Part shown: one piece after another, positions 38,710 to 48,600 of the stretch
Layout: each line of letters starts with the position of its first letter
How positions within the stretch are numbered: the stretch's first letter is position 1
Assembly: GCF_900207575.1 (NCBI RefSeq)
Contig: NZ_OAOQ01000002.1
Coordinates: forward strand, 381,399-445,398
Source of the DNA: Cereibacter ovatus
GTDB lineage: Bacteria; Pseudomonadota; Alphaproteobacteria; Rhodobacterales; Rhodobacteraceae
Length of the DNA: 64,000 nt
Direction: 5' to 3'
Notes under the pieces: model-generated
What the model was told of the DNA's origin: nothing
The model's database searches: none
What the model saw: the letters and a program-made list of their open reading frames with translations, nothing else
Program-made: the position numbers and the translations under genes

Positions 38710-39701
38710 CCGCGCGCATCCACCACACCGCCGATCAGGTTCGCCTGCGCCAGTCGCTGGCCCAGATCGCGCGGCCCGGCCAGCGCGGCAAGCCGTGTCA
38801 TTCGCGCTTCGTGAATGGCTCGGGCGGTCCGAACGGCCTGATCGGGGCGGATCGCCGTGAAATGCAGCACCTCGTCCGGGCGCATCTGGGCCAGCGCATC
38901 AAGATCGGGGCCGATCACGGTGGCGATCTTGGGATAGCCGCCGGTCGTCTGGTGATCGGCCATCAGCACCGTCGCCACCCCGTCGCCCGAGACCTGAACC
39001 GACCCGCGCAGCACCGGCTCGGATGGCATGTCCAGCGCATTGGGCAGCAGCCGCGGCCCGTCCAGTCGCTGCCCCATCCGGTCGCGCGCGGCCGAGACGC
39101 GGAAGGGCTGCGACAGCAGCGCCTGCATGGCCTCGGGTGCGAAAAACCGCTGTTGCGGACCGATCACCACCCGCAGGTGGCCGTCAGGGCGGGGCGGGGG
39201 ATCGAACGGGCCGTGCCGCTCGGGGCGCAGGGCGGTGTCGGTGACCTCAAGCTCTGTCCCCGGCTGTAACAGCCCCGCCCCCAGCCCCGAGGCGGCATGC
39301 GTCGCCGCCGAGCCCAGCCATGACGGCACCCCCAGCCGCCCGGCCAGCGCAAGCACCGCCCAGTTGCCCCAGTCGCCCGGGCGCAGCGCCAGCCTGTCGC
39401 CCGCGCGCAGGGGAAAGACGCCGGCGCCTTCGCGGGTCACGCCCGCGCAGGTGGCGCGGAAGCCGCCGCCCGCCAGCGCAACCGAAAGCGCCCCCGACAG
39501 ACAGTCCAGCACCAGCCCCGCGGGCGGGATTTCCAGCGCCGCGGTGCCGTCCGGGTTGCCCAGTGCCGCATTGGCCATCGCGAAGGCCAGCCGGTCCATC
39601 GGCCCGGATTGCGGCACGCCAAAGCGCATCAGGCCCGGCCGTCCACCGTCCTGAACCGAAGCCAGCGGCCCGGCGTCAACAATGCGCAACCGGGCGATCA
39701 T
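38706..39701 (-). CDS. pxpC: 5-oxoprolinase subunit PxpC
   Basis: Biotin-dependent-carboxyltransferase-like subunit (allophanate hydrolase subunit 2, KipA type) of ATP-dependent 5-oxoprolinase, which opens 5-oxoproline to glutamate. 331 residues from ATG 39701 ([11 protein letters not shown]); the longer frame to 39842 lies inside pxpB. Family marks: [55 protein letters not shown]. It overlaps pxpB by four bases (ATGA). It converges with and overlaps the dehydrogenase gene. Confidence 0.95.
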   Translation of the reverse strand: MIARLRIVDAGPLASVQDGGRPGLMRFGVPQSGPMDRLAFAMANAALGNPDGTAALEIPPAGLVLDCLSGALSVALAGGGFRATCAGVTREGAGVFPLRAGDRLALRPGDWGNWAVLALAGRLGVPSWLGSAATHAASGLGAGLLQPGTELEVTDTALRPERHGPFDPPPRPDGHLRVVIGPQQRFFAPEAMQALLSQPFRVSAARDRMGQRLDGPRLLPNALDMPSEPVLRGSVQVSGDGVATVLMADHQTTGGYPKIATVIGPDLDALAQMRPDEVLHFTAIRPDQAVRTARAIHEARMTRLAALAGPRDLGQRLAQANLIGGVVDARG

Positions 39702-40345
39702 AGGGTGCCGATGCGGCGGAACCGCACGCTGTCGCCCGCGTCGAACAGGAAGGGGTGCACCGGATCGCCGGTCAGGATGCGCACCGGCGAGCGGCCTATG
39801 ATCCACCAGCCGGTCGGCATCGTCAGTGTCGATACAAGGCACTGTGGCCCTGCGATCAACACGCTTCCCGCCGGAATATCGCGCAAGGCGCTGGGTTTGC
39901 GCGGCAGGTGCAGGGCTGCCGGCACACCGGCCAGATAGGCATAGCCGGGCGCGAAGCCATACATCACCACGCGGTAGCGGCCCTGAAGATGGGCGGCGAT
40001 CACCGCATTGGGGGCAAGGCCGGTGCGGGCGGCGACCTCGGGCAGATCCTGCCCGTCATAGCAGACCGGCACCTCATGCACCTGCGCGCGGCTGGCAGCT
40101 TCGGCCGGATGGGTCAGCAGGGCGCGCAGGGCGGCCTCGGCTGTGGCATGGTCGGTTGTCAGCGGGTCGAAGGCCACAAGCAGGCTGACATAGGCGGGCA
40201 CCGCCTCGGCAAAGCCGGCAAAGGGTGCCGCGGCCAGCGCCCGGTCAAGGGCCGCTACGGCGGCTTCGGCGGCCGGGTCGGGGGTTTCGGCAAATTCGAC
40301 CAGCAAGGCACGCTCGGCCACGGGGCGGAAGCGGGGGAAGGTCAT
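39698..40345 (-). CDS. pxpB: 5-oxoprolinase subunit PxpB
   Basis: Allophanate-hydrolase-subunit-1-like (KipI) partner in 5-oxoprolinase, 215 residues. Family marks: AERALLVEFAETPDP, HEVPVCYDGQDLPEVAARTGL, GFAPGYAYLAGVP, LPRKPSALRDIPAGSVLIAGPQ and PTGWWIIGRSPV. It overlaps both neighbours by four bases (pxpA upstream, pxpC downstream), giving a tightly coupled A-B-C order. Confidence 0.96.
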   Translation of the reverse strand: MTFPRFRPVAERALLVEFAETPDPAAEAAVAALDRALAAAPFAGFAEAVPAYVSLLVAFDPLTTDHATAEAALRALLTHPAEAASRAQVHEVPVCYDGQDLPEVAARTGLAPNAVIAAHLQGRYRVVMYGFAPGYAYLAGVPAALHLPRKPSALRDIPAGSVLIAGPQCLVSTLTMPTGWWIIGRSPVRILTGDPVHPFLFDAGDSVRFRRIGTL

Positions 40346-41112
40346 GCCGCGAAGGGGGCGAGGGCGATGCCGGCGGCGGTCAGTGTGCCGCGGATGCGGC
40401 TGGCCATGGCGACGGCATGGGGGCTGTCGCCATGCACGCAGATCGAATGGGCGGCAAGGGGGATCGAGCCGCCGCCCGCCACCTCCATCCGGCCAGAGTC
40501 AAGGAAGCGCAGCAGGCGGGCCGCGGCCATCCCAGGATCATCGATCACGGCCCCGGCCTGCGATCGCGGCTGAAGGCGGCCGTCGGGCAGGTAGGCGCGG
40601 TCGGCGAATATCTCGGAAAAGACCGCAAGGCCCGCGGCATCGGCGGCCGGTTCCAGCGCGGTCCCCGAGATCGCCAGCACCGCCAGATCGCCCGACACCG
40701 CCCGCACCGCCCGGGCGATGGCGCGGGCCACGTCGGCGTTGTCGGCGGCCAGATTGGCCAGCGCGCCATGCGGCTTGACATAGGCGACGCGCACCCCCGC
40801 CAGCGCCGCGGCACCCAGCAGGCTGCCGATCTGGCAGGCGACCATCCGCGCGATCTGATCGGGGGCCATCGGGATCACGCGACGGCCAAAGCCTTCGCGA
40901 TCGGGATAGCCGGGATGGGCGCCGATGGTGACGCCCCGCGCCTTCGCCGCCGCCAGCGTCGCGGCCATCGTGTCGGGATCGCCTGCATGGCCGCCGCAGG
41001 CCACATTGGCCGAGCTGACCAGCGCCAGCATCGCCGCATCGTCCCCCATCTGCCAGGGGCCGTAACTTTCGCCAAGATCGGCGTTCAGGTCGATGCGCTG
41101 CGTCGTGGTCAT
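40342..41112 (-). CDS. pxpA: 5-oxoprolinase subunit PxpA (LamB/YcsF family)
   Basis: 256 residues, normal for the family, from ATG 41112. It opens with RIDLNADLGESYGPW; further blocks are SSANVACGGHAGDP, GAHPGYPDREGFGRR, YVKPHGALAN and ICVHGDSPHAVAMA. The frame runs on upstream to 42069, but that part is antisense to the glycerate kinase. It is first of the pxpABC unit and diverges from glycerate 2-kinase by about 90 bases. Confidence 0.96.
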   Translation of the reverse strand: MTTTQRIDLNADLGESYGPWQMGDDAAMLALVSSANVACGGHAGDPDTMAATLAAAKARGVTIGAHPGYPDREGFGRRVIPMAPDQIARMVACQIGSLLGAAALAGVRVAYVKPHGALANLAADNADVARAIARAVRAVSGDLAVLAISGTALEPAADAAGLAVFSEIFADRAYLPDGRLQPRSQAGAVIDDPGMAAARLLRFLDSGRMEVAGGGSIPLAAHSICVHGDSPHAVAMASRIRGTLTAAGIALAPFAA

Positions 41113-41199
41113 GGCCCTATCATGCCCCAGCGCGGGGGCGGGGTGAAGGGCTGGACTGTGTGCGGCTTTGCCGTCACGATCCGGGCGAAAGGACCGCCG

Positions 41200-42459
41200 A
41201 TGTCGCCTGATGACCGCCGCCTTCTGACCGATCTGTTTCGCGCCGCGGTTGCGGCCGCCGACCCGGCGCTGGCGCTGGCGGCCCATCTGCCGCCGCGGCC
41301 GAAGGGGCGGGTGGTGGTGGTGGGCTGCGGCAAGGGCGCGGCCCAACTGGCCGCCGCGTTCGAGGATCTGTGGGACGGGCCGCTTTCGGGGGTGGTGGTC
41401 ACGCGCTATGGCTATGGTGCGCCCTGCCGGCAGATCCGGGTGATCGAGGCCGCCCATCCGGTGCCGGACGCGGCGGGGCTGGCGGCCTCGGGCGCGTTGT
41501 TTCAGGCGGTGCGGGGGCTGACGCCGGACGATCTGGTGGTGGCGCTGATCTGCGGCGGCGGCTCGGCGCTGTTGCCGATGCCGCCGGGCGATCTGACGCT
41601 GGCCGATGAGGTGGCGCTGAACCGGGTGCTTCTGGCCTCGGGGGCGCCGATTTCGGTGATGAATGCGATCCGTGCCCAGGTTTCCGGGATCAAGGGCGGG
41701 CGGCTGGCGGCGGCCTGCGCGCCGGCGGGGGTGGTGTCGCTGGTGGTCTCGGACGTGCCGGGGGACGATCCGGCGCAGGTGGCCTCGGGGCCCACCGTGC
41801 CGGCGGCGGTGACGCGCGCGGCGGCGCGGGCGATGGCCGCGACCTGGAAGATCGCCATGCCGCCGCGGGTGGCGGCATGGCTTGCGGGCGATCAGGGTCG
41901 CGCGCCGCCGCCCACGGACCCGGTCTTTGCGGGGCAAGAGGTTCGTGTCATCGCCTCGGCCCGGCTGTCGCTTGAGGCGGCGGCGCGGGCGGCCGAGGCG
42001 GCGGGCATCCGCGCCGCACTGCTGTCCGACGCGATCGAGGGCGAGGCGCGCGAGGTGGGCCGCGTTCATGCCGCCCTTGCGCGCGAGGTGGTGCTGCGTG
42101 ACCGTCCCTTTGCGCGCCCGGTGGTGCTGCTGTCGGGCGGCGAGACCACGGTCACGGTGCGCGGGCCGGGCCGGGGCGGGCGCAACACCGAGTTTCTGCT
42201 GGCCTTCGCCCTTGCCGCCGAAGGGCTGCCGGTTGCGGCGCTGGCGGCCGATACCGACGGGATCGACGGATCGGAAGACAACGCCGGCGCCTTTGCCGGG
42301 GGCGACACCGCCCTGCGGCTGCGGGCGGGCGGGGCCGATCCGGCGGCGCTTTTGGCGGCAAATGATGCATGGGGCGCCTTTGCCCGGCTGGGCGATCTGT
42401 TCGTCACCGGCCCGACCGGCACCAATGTGAACGATTTCCGCGCGATCCTTTGCCGTTAG
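41200..42459 (+). CDS. Glycerate 2-kinase (MOFRL family, GckA/TtuD type)
   Basis: A 419-residue glycerate kinase family 2 protein, often annotated as hydroxypyruvate reductase. Features: VVVGCGKGAAQLAAAF, ICGGGSALLPMPPGDLTL, NAIRAQVSGIKGGRLA, VSDVPGDDPAQVASGPTVP, and a C-terminal MOFRL domain with GPGRGGRNTEFLLAFALA, DTDGIDGSEDNAGA and TGPTGTNVNDF. By family it phosphorylates D-glycerate at carbon 2 in serine-cycle or photorespiratory metabolism. The start ATG 41200 follows GAAAGGACCG. Only the 5' end is close to pxpA. Confidence 0.93.
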   Translation: MSPDDRRLLTDLFRAAVAAADPALALAAHLPPRPKGRVVVVGCGKGAAQLAAAFEDLWDGPLSGVVVTRYGYGAPCRQIRVIEAAHPVPDAAGLAASGALFQAVRGLTPDDLVVALICGGGSALLPMPPGDLTLADEVALNRVLLASGAPISVMNAIRAQVSGIKGGRLAAACAPAGVVSLVVSDVPGDDPAQVASGPTVPAAVTRAAARAMAATWKIAMPPRVAAWLAGDQGRAPPPTDPVFAGQEVRVIASARLSLEAAARAAEAAGIRAALLSDAIEGEAREVGRVHAALAREVVLRDRPFARPVVLLSGGETTVTVRGPGRGGRNTEFLLAFALAAEGLPVAALAADTDGIDGSEDNAGAFAGGDTALRLRAGGADPAALLAANDAWGAFARLGDLFVTGPTGTNVNDFRAILCR

Positions 42460-42549
42460 GCCAGGGTGGCCATGACAGCGCCGCCCGGTGGTTGTCCGGG
42501 CGGCGCTTTCGGGCGGGATGTGGCTGGCGTTGTGGCGCGGGCTTCCGCG

Positions 42550-43050
42550 TCAGTCGGCGGGGCGGACGATGGCGGCGATGGCCTGCATCTCGGGCTTGCC
42601 AGAGGCGGCGATGGCCTCGCGGATCGGCTGCGAGGGGGTCTCGATCGCGATGCCGGCGGCGGTCAGGCGGGCCACAAGATCCTGCGGTGTCATGCCCAGC
42701 AGCGGCGCCACGTCCGACGCGGGATTGGCAAGGATCATGTGCGAAAACGCAAAGGGCGGCGGGCCACCGGCGCCTTGCTGGCCGGACGGCAGCAGGAACG
42801 GCAGCGATATCAGGACCGAGACCGCCAGCGCGATCCCCATCGGCGCGCGTTTGAAATGGGTCAGGAATGGGCGCCAGTTCTTCCACAGGTGAAGGGCGAA
42901 CGGCAGGATCAGCAACATGCTCAGCCATTCATGCATGCCATGAAAGCCGCTGGGGCCGATATGAAAGAACAGTGCGATCCCCGAGATCAGCGAAACGATG
43001 AAAAGGCCGGTGATGAACGGCGTGGCGTAGCGTCCCAGAACAGAGGACAT
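42550..43050 (-). CDS. DUF4405 family membrane protein (cytochrome b-like)
   Basis: A 166-residue protein from ATG 43050 (MSSVLGRYATPF), which follows an AGGAGCTTGCC-type ribosome site. Its DUF4405 core has three to four helices with spaced histidines (FFHIGPSGFHGMHEWLSM, FALHLWKNW, LTHFKR) that suit b-type haem binding. The C-terminal ~70 residues are soluble (GMTPQDLVARLTAAGIAIE). No redox partner is adjacent. It may act in membrane electron transfer, an inference from the histidine pattern. Confidence 0.82.
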   Translation of the reverse strand: MSSVLGRYATPFITGLFIVSLISGIALFFHIGPSGFHGMHEWLSMLLILPFALHLWKNWRPFLTHFKRAPMGIALAVSVLISLPFLLPSGQQGAGGPPPFAFSHMILANPASDVAPLLGMTPQDLVARLTAAGIAIETPSQPIREAIAASGKPEMQAIAAIVRPAD

Positions 43051-43536
43051 GGCAAGCTCCTGCACAATTGGCCCGGAAGGGCTGTCTGTCACCCGGGTCA
43101 CAGCGGCCCGTGGCGAGTCTCTGGGATTTCTACGGGGCAGATCTGCGGAACCGTCGCCCTTTCGCGGATCGTCGCGCATCTGCGACAGCCCGCCACAGGC
43201 TGCGGGTCATCCGGCCCGGTCCGACCGCGCGGCGAAGATCCCCGATGGCCCCTTGGTCGCAGGCGCTGTTCCGGGCGACAGCCGCGGCGGCGCCTGCCGG
43301 ACGATCCGCGCGCCGCGCATCGCGGCTTTGTCAGGGCCGATCCGCAGGCGGGCGAAGTCGACGCTGCCGGGGCGCCGAAGGCCCCGTCGATTTCGCGGGT
43401 TTCCCCAAGCCGCAGACGCGGGGCATCCGGAACGGCAAGGGCCATGCGGGCGCCACAGGTGGGCACGATGGCCGACCTGTGGGACCATGATCCGATGTGG
43501 CACGGTCTGGCCGTTCCCGGTCGGGTGCGGCCCCGC
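43051..43536. other. 486-bp gap without a supported gene
   Basis: All six frames contain only Arg/Pro/Gly-rich stretches. One minus-strand stretch (about 43250-43420) has somewhat more protein-like composition and could be a decayed gene, but it has no start or family. The part nearest 43051 presumably holds the DUF4405 promoter. I see nothing firm here. Confidence 0.5.
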
Positions 43537-44841
43537 CTACTGCACCAGCCGGAAATAGTTTGCCTGAAAGTTGGCATCCATGCCGGTGCCACAGAAGCCC
43601 ATCGCCATGTTGCTGGTGCCGTCGATCCGGCCGCCTGCCACCAGCGAGGCGCCCTCGATTCCGTCGGCGTTGGCGGCAAACTGGATGTCGCCGGCGGCCA
43701 GAAGCTGGCTGCCGTAGATTTCAAGGTTGCCGGCAAAATCCATCCCACCCATCGACAGAAGCTGCGCGCCGCCGCCCTCGGCGCAGCCATCGTTGCGGCC
43801 GATCCGCATGGCGCTGTTGTGGTGCATCGAGCTGGCGCCGGTGTGGGTGGTGGCGATGACCGCATCTTCCAGCGCGATGTTCACGAAGGTGATTTCGCAA
43901 TTGGTGACCAGCGCGATTTTGGACAGGGTGCCGCCGCTGATCTTCAGGCCCTTGTTCGGGGCGCAGGTGTAGACATGCAGCCGGTTGGGCTTGAAATCGG
44001 CCGGGGTCAGCTTGTCCGATGTCAGCGTCTCGATCAGGTCGGGCGCGATATAGGGCGGCAGATAGCGCGGGTCGAAGGCACGCAGGCCCGCGATGATCGC
44101 GTCGATCTGTTTCAGCACCCGGATGTGATACGATCCGGTGCGCAGCGCGTCTTTCAGGCCGGCGTTCTTGTCAAACCCCGAGGCCGGCAGGTCCAGCGCG
44201 GTCAGATCCGGCATCGAGACGATGGTTCCCGCCTCGAACGTGTTGTTGTTGTTCAGCGACACATGTTCGTTCGAATGGATGCAGAAGCCGTTGGTAAAGG
44301 TGTTGTTGCTTTGAATATCCACCACATCCTCGGCGACGAAGCCTTCGCGGAAACAGGTGGGGTGGTAGGTTTCGGCCACGGCTGTCGCCTGAAGGTTCCA
44401 GTAATCCACCCCCACAAGGCCGAGCAGGTAGGTCTTGACCGGGTTCATCGCGGTCTCGTTCCGGCTGGCCACCAGTTCCACCGCCGATGAGGATGATGCG
44501 TCGGGGGTGAAGGTGGCGGTGGTGCGATCCCATGTGCCGAAGGTGATGGAATCGACGGTGACGACATTGCCGAACTGCGCGGCCGGCAGCATGCCCTGCA
44601 ACACCTCGATGGCGCGGGCCTTGGCTGTGGCGGCGGCATCGGGGGCGGCGGCTGTCACGTCGCGCGTCAGCAGGGCGGCATGAACCGCGCTGTCGGTGGC
44701 GGCCTGTAACTGGGTGCGGGCGGCGATGGCGTGCTGAACGTCGATCGCCAGCCCGCCGATCATCATCGCCGAGGTGAAGGTGAACAGGCCAAAGGCCGTC
44801 ATCCCGCCGCTTTCGTCATGGATCAGGGCGCGAAGGGCCAT
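43537..44841 (-). CDS. TadG-like pilus-assembly/secreted protein
   Basis: A 434-residue protein with the TadG-type N-terminus: short basic lead, DESGGMTAFGLFTFTSAMMIGGLAIDVQHAI membrane segment with the E5-like Glu (positions 9-11), then AARTQLQAATDSAVHAALL, the standard TadG helix. The middle and C-terminal parts are rich in Asn/Thr repeats (NNTFTNGF, NNNNTFEAG) with a beta-helix appearance. It lies three bases after the TadE-like gene. No other tad/flp genes are in the window. Confidence 0.82.
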   Translation of the reverse strand: MALRALIHDESGGMTAFGLFTFTSAMMIGGLAIDVQHAIAARTQLQAATDSAVHAALLTRDVTAAAPDAAATAKARAIEVLQGMLPAAQFGNVVTVDSITFGTWDRTTATFTPDASSSSAVELVASRNETAMNPVKTYLLGLVGVDYWNLQATAVAETYHPTCFREGFVAEDVVDIQSNNTFTNGFCIHSNEHVSLNNNNTFEAGTIVSMPDLTALDLPASGFDKNAGLKDALRTGSYHIRVLKQIDAIIAGLRAFDPRYLPPYIAPDLIETLTSDKLTPADFKPNRLHVYTCAPNKGLKISGGTLSKIALVTNCEITFVNIALEDAVIATTHTGASSMHHNSAMRIGRNDGCAEGGGAQLLSMGGMDFAGNLEIYGSQLLAAGDIQFAANADGIEGASLVAGGRIDGTSNMAMGFCGTGMDANFQANYFRLVQ

Positions 44842-44844
44842 CGG

Positions 44845-45240
44845 TCACGCCTCGGACAGATGTTCGGATGAGATCGTCAGTGTCAGGCCGTCAAACATGT
44901 CCAGCATCGGTGTGGCCGAAAGGTTGGCCACCGGCAGCGTCACGCGGCTGACGATCAGCCCTTCGGTCACGCTGGTTTCGACCGTCGTGCTGCCGCCGTA
45001 GCGCGTCAGTTGCGAGGCGATGAAGGACTCGGTCTGTTCGATGGTGCGGAACCGCCCGACCGAAAGCGCGCGGTTCGCGTCCTGGATGATCCGCATCACC
45101 TGCGCCTGCGAGGTGAAGATGATCGCGGTATCCGCGACCAGAACCAGCAGAAAGACGAATGTGGGCATCCACAGCACCGCCTCGACGGTGGCGGCGCCGG
45201 TATCGTTCCTTAGAAAACGCAAGAACCGCGAGCGGACCAT
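44845..45240 (-). CDS. TadE-like pseudopilin family protein
   Basis: A 131-residue protein starting at ATG 45240 (MVRSRFLRFLRNDTG). The prepilin-like lead NDTGAATVEAVLWMPTFVFL includes the E+5 pattern and hydrophobic helix of TadE-type pseudopilins, followed by a pilus-like soluble domain. Longer starts (to 45318) add a basic extension without pilin features. It is followed by the TadG-like gene on the same strand, so the pair probably acts together in Flp pilus or surface assembly. Confidence 0.82.
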   Translation of the reverse strand: MVRSRFLRFLRNDTGAATVEAVLWMPTFVFLLVLVADTAIIFTSQAQVMRIIQDANRALSVGRFRTIEQTESFIASQLTRYGGSTTVETSVTEGLIVSRVTLPVANLSATPMLDMFDGLTLTISSEHLSEA

Positions 45241-45408
45241 GGGGATATTCCTACCGCAGGAATGGTGCCGGTTATTCCGCAGGTTGAATGTGGTTTTTGT
45301 GGGTCGGCATCCTGGCAAGATTGCGGCAGGGCGCTGCCCGCCTGCGCCTTGCGCTGCTGGCTGGCCGCTGCATCTGCGCCCATGGCAGCCGATGCCGCCC
45401 TGAAGCGC

Positions 45409-45431
45409 AAAAGGACCGCCGAAGCGGTCCC
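45409..45431 (-). terminator. Rho-independent terminator of tRNA-Gly
   Basis: On the minus strand GGACCGC-TTCG-GCGGTCC is followed by TTTTGCG: a 7-bp GC stem with a stable tetraloop and T-run, 33 bases past the tRNA 3' end. A second hairpin (ACCGGCC/GCCGGTT) lies between it and the tRNA. Confidence 0.75.
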
Positions 45432-45463
45432 TGCATCCAACCGGCTGATAAGGCCGGTTTAAT

Positions 45464-45538
45464 TGGAGCGGGCGATGAGATTCGAACTCACGACCCTTAC
45501 CTTGGCAAGGTAATGCTCTACCCCTGAGCTACGCCCGC
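45464..45538 (-). tRNA. tRNA-Gly (anticodon GCC)
   Basis: A complete cloverleaf on the minus strand: acceptor GCGGGCG/CGCCCGC, D-arm with AGCTCAGGGGTAGAGC, anticodon arm ACCTT-GCC-AAGGT, T-arm with GTTCGAATC, discriminator T and encoded CCA (45464-45466). It is 75 nt long. It reads GGC/GGU codons, the main glycine codons in this GC-rich genome. Confidence 0.97.
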
Positions 45539-45557
45539 GTCCTTGGGTGAGCGGTGA

Positions 45558-45584
45558 TGTATAAAGACCCGCGACCGGCTGCAA
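45558..45584 (-). promoter_or_regulatory. Candidate tRNA-Gly promoter
   Basis: On the minus strand TTGCAG (45579-45584) and TATACA (45558-45563) with a 15-base spacer, ending about 20 bases before the mature tRNA. The spacer is short, so this is tentative. Confidence 0.4.
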
Positions 45585-45605
45585 GAGGGAAATCGCGCAT
45601 TCGTC

Positions 45606-45639
45606 AAAAAAAAGCGCGACACCAGGGACGGGGTCGCGC
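45606..45639 (-). terminator. Rho-independent terminator of pyruvate carboxylase
   Basis: On the minus strand GCGCGAC...GTCGCGC (7-bp perfect stem, 12-base loop) is followed by eight T. It is about 60 bases past the pyc stop and is the best terminator in the window. A second GC hairpin lies closer to the stop (45676-45697). Confidence 0.88.
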
Positions 45640-45698
45640 GGGGCCGGATGGCGGGACTTTTCCGGCAGGTGGTGCCCCCCTTCGGCGGGGAAGGGGGA

Positions 45699-48600
45699 TC
45701 ACTCCTCGAGTTCGATCAGCAGATCCTTGGCTTCGATCTGGGCGCCCGGGGCCACATGCACCGCTTTCACGGTGGCGGCGCGGTCGGCGTGCAGGCCGGT
45801 TTCCATCTTCATCGCCTCGATGGTCAGAAGCAGGTCGCCGGGTTTCACCTTCTGGCCCACCGTCACCGCGACCGCCGCGACCGATCCCGGCATCGGCGCG
45901 CCGACATGGGCGGGGTTGCCGTCATGCGCCTTGGGCCGGACGGCGGTCTTGGCCTTGACCGCGCGGTTCGGCACCCGGATCACGCGGGGCTGGCCGTTCA
46001 GTTCGAAGAACACCTTGGCGTCGCCCTCGTCCGAGGTCTCGCCCACGGCTTGCAGCCGGATTTCCAGCGTCTTGCCGGGGTCGATCTCGGCCGAGATTTC
46101 CTCGGCCGGGTGCATCCCGTAGAAGAAGGTCCGCGTGGGCAGGGTGCGGACCGGGCCATAGATCTTATGACGCGCGCGATAGTCGGTGAAGACCTTGGGA
46201 TACATCAGATAGCCGTTCAGATCCTCGGCATCGATGGCGTGATCCTGCGGGTCGTCGTCGCCCTGCTTGATCTCGGACACCAGCTTGGCGCGGGCGGCCT
46301 CGATGTCGACGGGCAGCAGATGGGCGCCGGGGCGGGTGGTCGGGGGCGCCTCGCCCTTCAGCACCTTTTTCAGGATCGGTTCGGGCCAGCCGCCGTGGGG
46401 CTGTCCAAGGTTGCCCTTCAGCATGTCCATGACCGAGTCGGGGAAGCTGACTTCCACCGCCGGATCTTCGACCTGTTCGCGGGTCAGACCCTGTGCCACC
46501 ATCATCAGCGCCATGTCGCCCACCACCTTGGACGAGGGCGTGACCTTCACGATATCCCCGAACATCCGGTTCGCATCGGCATAGGCATGGGCGACCTCGG
46601 GCCAGCGTTCCTCAAGCCCCATCGAGCGCGCCTGCGCCTTGAGGTTGGTGAACTGCCCGCCGGGCATCTCGTGCAGGTAGACCTCGGAGGCGGGGGCCTG
46701 AAGACCGGATTCGAAGGCGCAGTAGTGGTGACGCACCTGTTCCCAATAGCCCGAGATTTCGCGGATCGCCTCGATATCAAGGCCGGTGTCGCGGTCGGTG
46801 TGGCGCAGCGCCTCGACGATCGAGCCGAGGCAGGGCTGCGACGTGCCGCCCGAAAAGGCATCCATCGCCGCATCCACCGCATCCACGCCCGCATCGCAAG
46901 CGGCCAGCACCGTGGCGCCGGCAATGCCGCTGGTGTCGTGGGTGTGGAAGTGGATCGGCAGGCCGACCTCATCCTTCAGCGCGCGGATCAACACGCGGGC
47001 GGCGGCGGGTTTCAGAAGCCCCGCCATGTCCTTCAACCCCAGCACATGCGCGCCTGCATCGCGCAACTGCTTGCCCATGCTGACATAATAGCCCAGATCA
47101 TACTTGGCCCGGTCGGGGTCGAGCAGGTCGCCGGTATAGCAGATCGTGCCTTCGCAAAGCTTGTCCGCCTCGATCACCGCATCCATGGCGACGCGCATGT
47201 TCTCGACCCAGTTCAGGCTGTCGAAGACGCGGAACACGTCCACCCCGGTCTCGGCCGCCTGACGGACGAATTCCTGCACCACATTGTCGGGGTAGTTGGT
47301 GTAACCCACCCCGTTCGAGGCGCGCAGCAGCATCTGCGTCATCACGTTCGGCAGCCGTTCGCGGATGTCGCGCAGGCGCTGCCACGGGCATTCCTGAAGG
47401 AAGCGGTAGGCCACGTCGAAGGTCGCGCCGCCCCAGCATTCGACGCTGAACAGGCCGGGCAGGTTCGCGGCATAGGCCGGCGTCACCTTGATCATGTCGA
47501 TCGAGCGCATCCGGGTGGCCAGCAGGCTTTGATGCCCGTCCCGCATCGTCGTGTCGGTCATCAGCACGCGGGTCTGCGCGGCCATCCAGTCGGCCACCGC
47601 CTGCGGGCCCTTTTCCTCCAGCAGGGTGCGGGTGCCGGGGGCGGGGGCGCCCTTTGGCTCGGGCGCCTTGGGATCGCGCAGGTCGGCGGGCGGGCGCGGG
47701 CGTCCTGCGGTTTCGGGATGCCCGTTCACGGTGATGTCGGCGATATAGGTCAGGATTTTCGTCGCCCGGTCGCGGCGCGGCTTGAAGTTGAACAGTTCGG
47801 GCGTCGTGTCGATGAACTTGGTGGTGTAGCTGTAGTCGAGGAAGCTGGGGTGTTTCAGCAGGTTCTCGACAAAGGCGATGTTGGTGGCCACACCCCGGAT
47901 GCGGAACTCGCGCAGCGCGCGGTCCATGCGCGAGATCGCCTTTTCCGGCGTCTGCGCCCAGGCGGTCACCTTCACCAGAAGCGAATCGTAATAGCGGGTG
48001 ATGACGCCCCCGGCATAGGCGGTGCCGCCATCCAGCCGGATGCCCATCCCGGTCGCGCTGCGATAGGCGGTCAGGCGGCCATAATCGGGGATGAAGTTGT
48101 TCTGCGGGTCTTCGGTCGTCACCCGGCATTGCAGGGCGTGGCCGGACAGGGTGATGTCTTCCTGCCGCGCGACGCCGGTCGCCTCGGCCAGTGTCGCCCC
48201 TTCCGCGATGCGGATCTGGGCCTGCACGATGTCGATGCCGGTCACTTCCTCGGTGACGGTATGTTCGACCTGCACGCGGGGGTTCACCTCGATGAAGTAG
48301 AACTGCTGGCTGTCCATATCCATCAGGAATTCGACGGTGCCCGCGCATTCATAGTTCACATGGGCGCAGATCCGGCGGCCCAGTTCGCAGACCTCGGCGC
48401 GCTGGTCGTCGGTCAGATAGGGGGCGGGCGCGCGCTCGACCACCTTCTGGTTCCGGCGCTGCACGGTGCAGTCGCGCTCATAGAGGTGGTAGATGTTGCC
48501 CTGCTTGTCGCCAAGGATCTGCACCTCGACATGGCGGGCGCGGAGAATCATCTTCTCAAGATAGCCCTCGCCGTTGCCAAAGGCGGCCTCGGCTTCGCGG

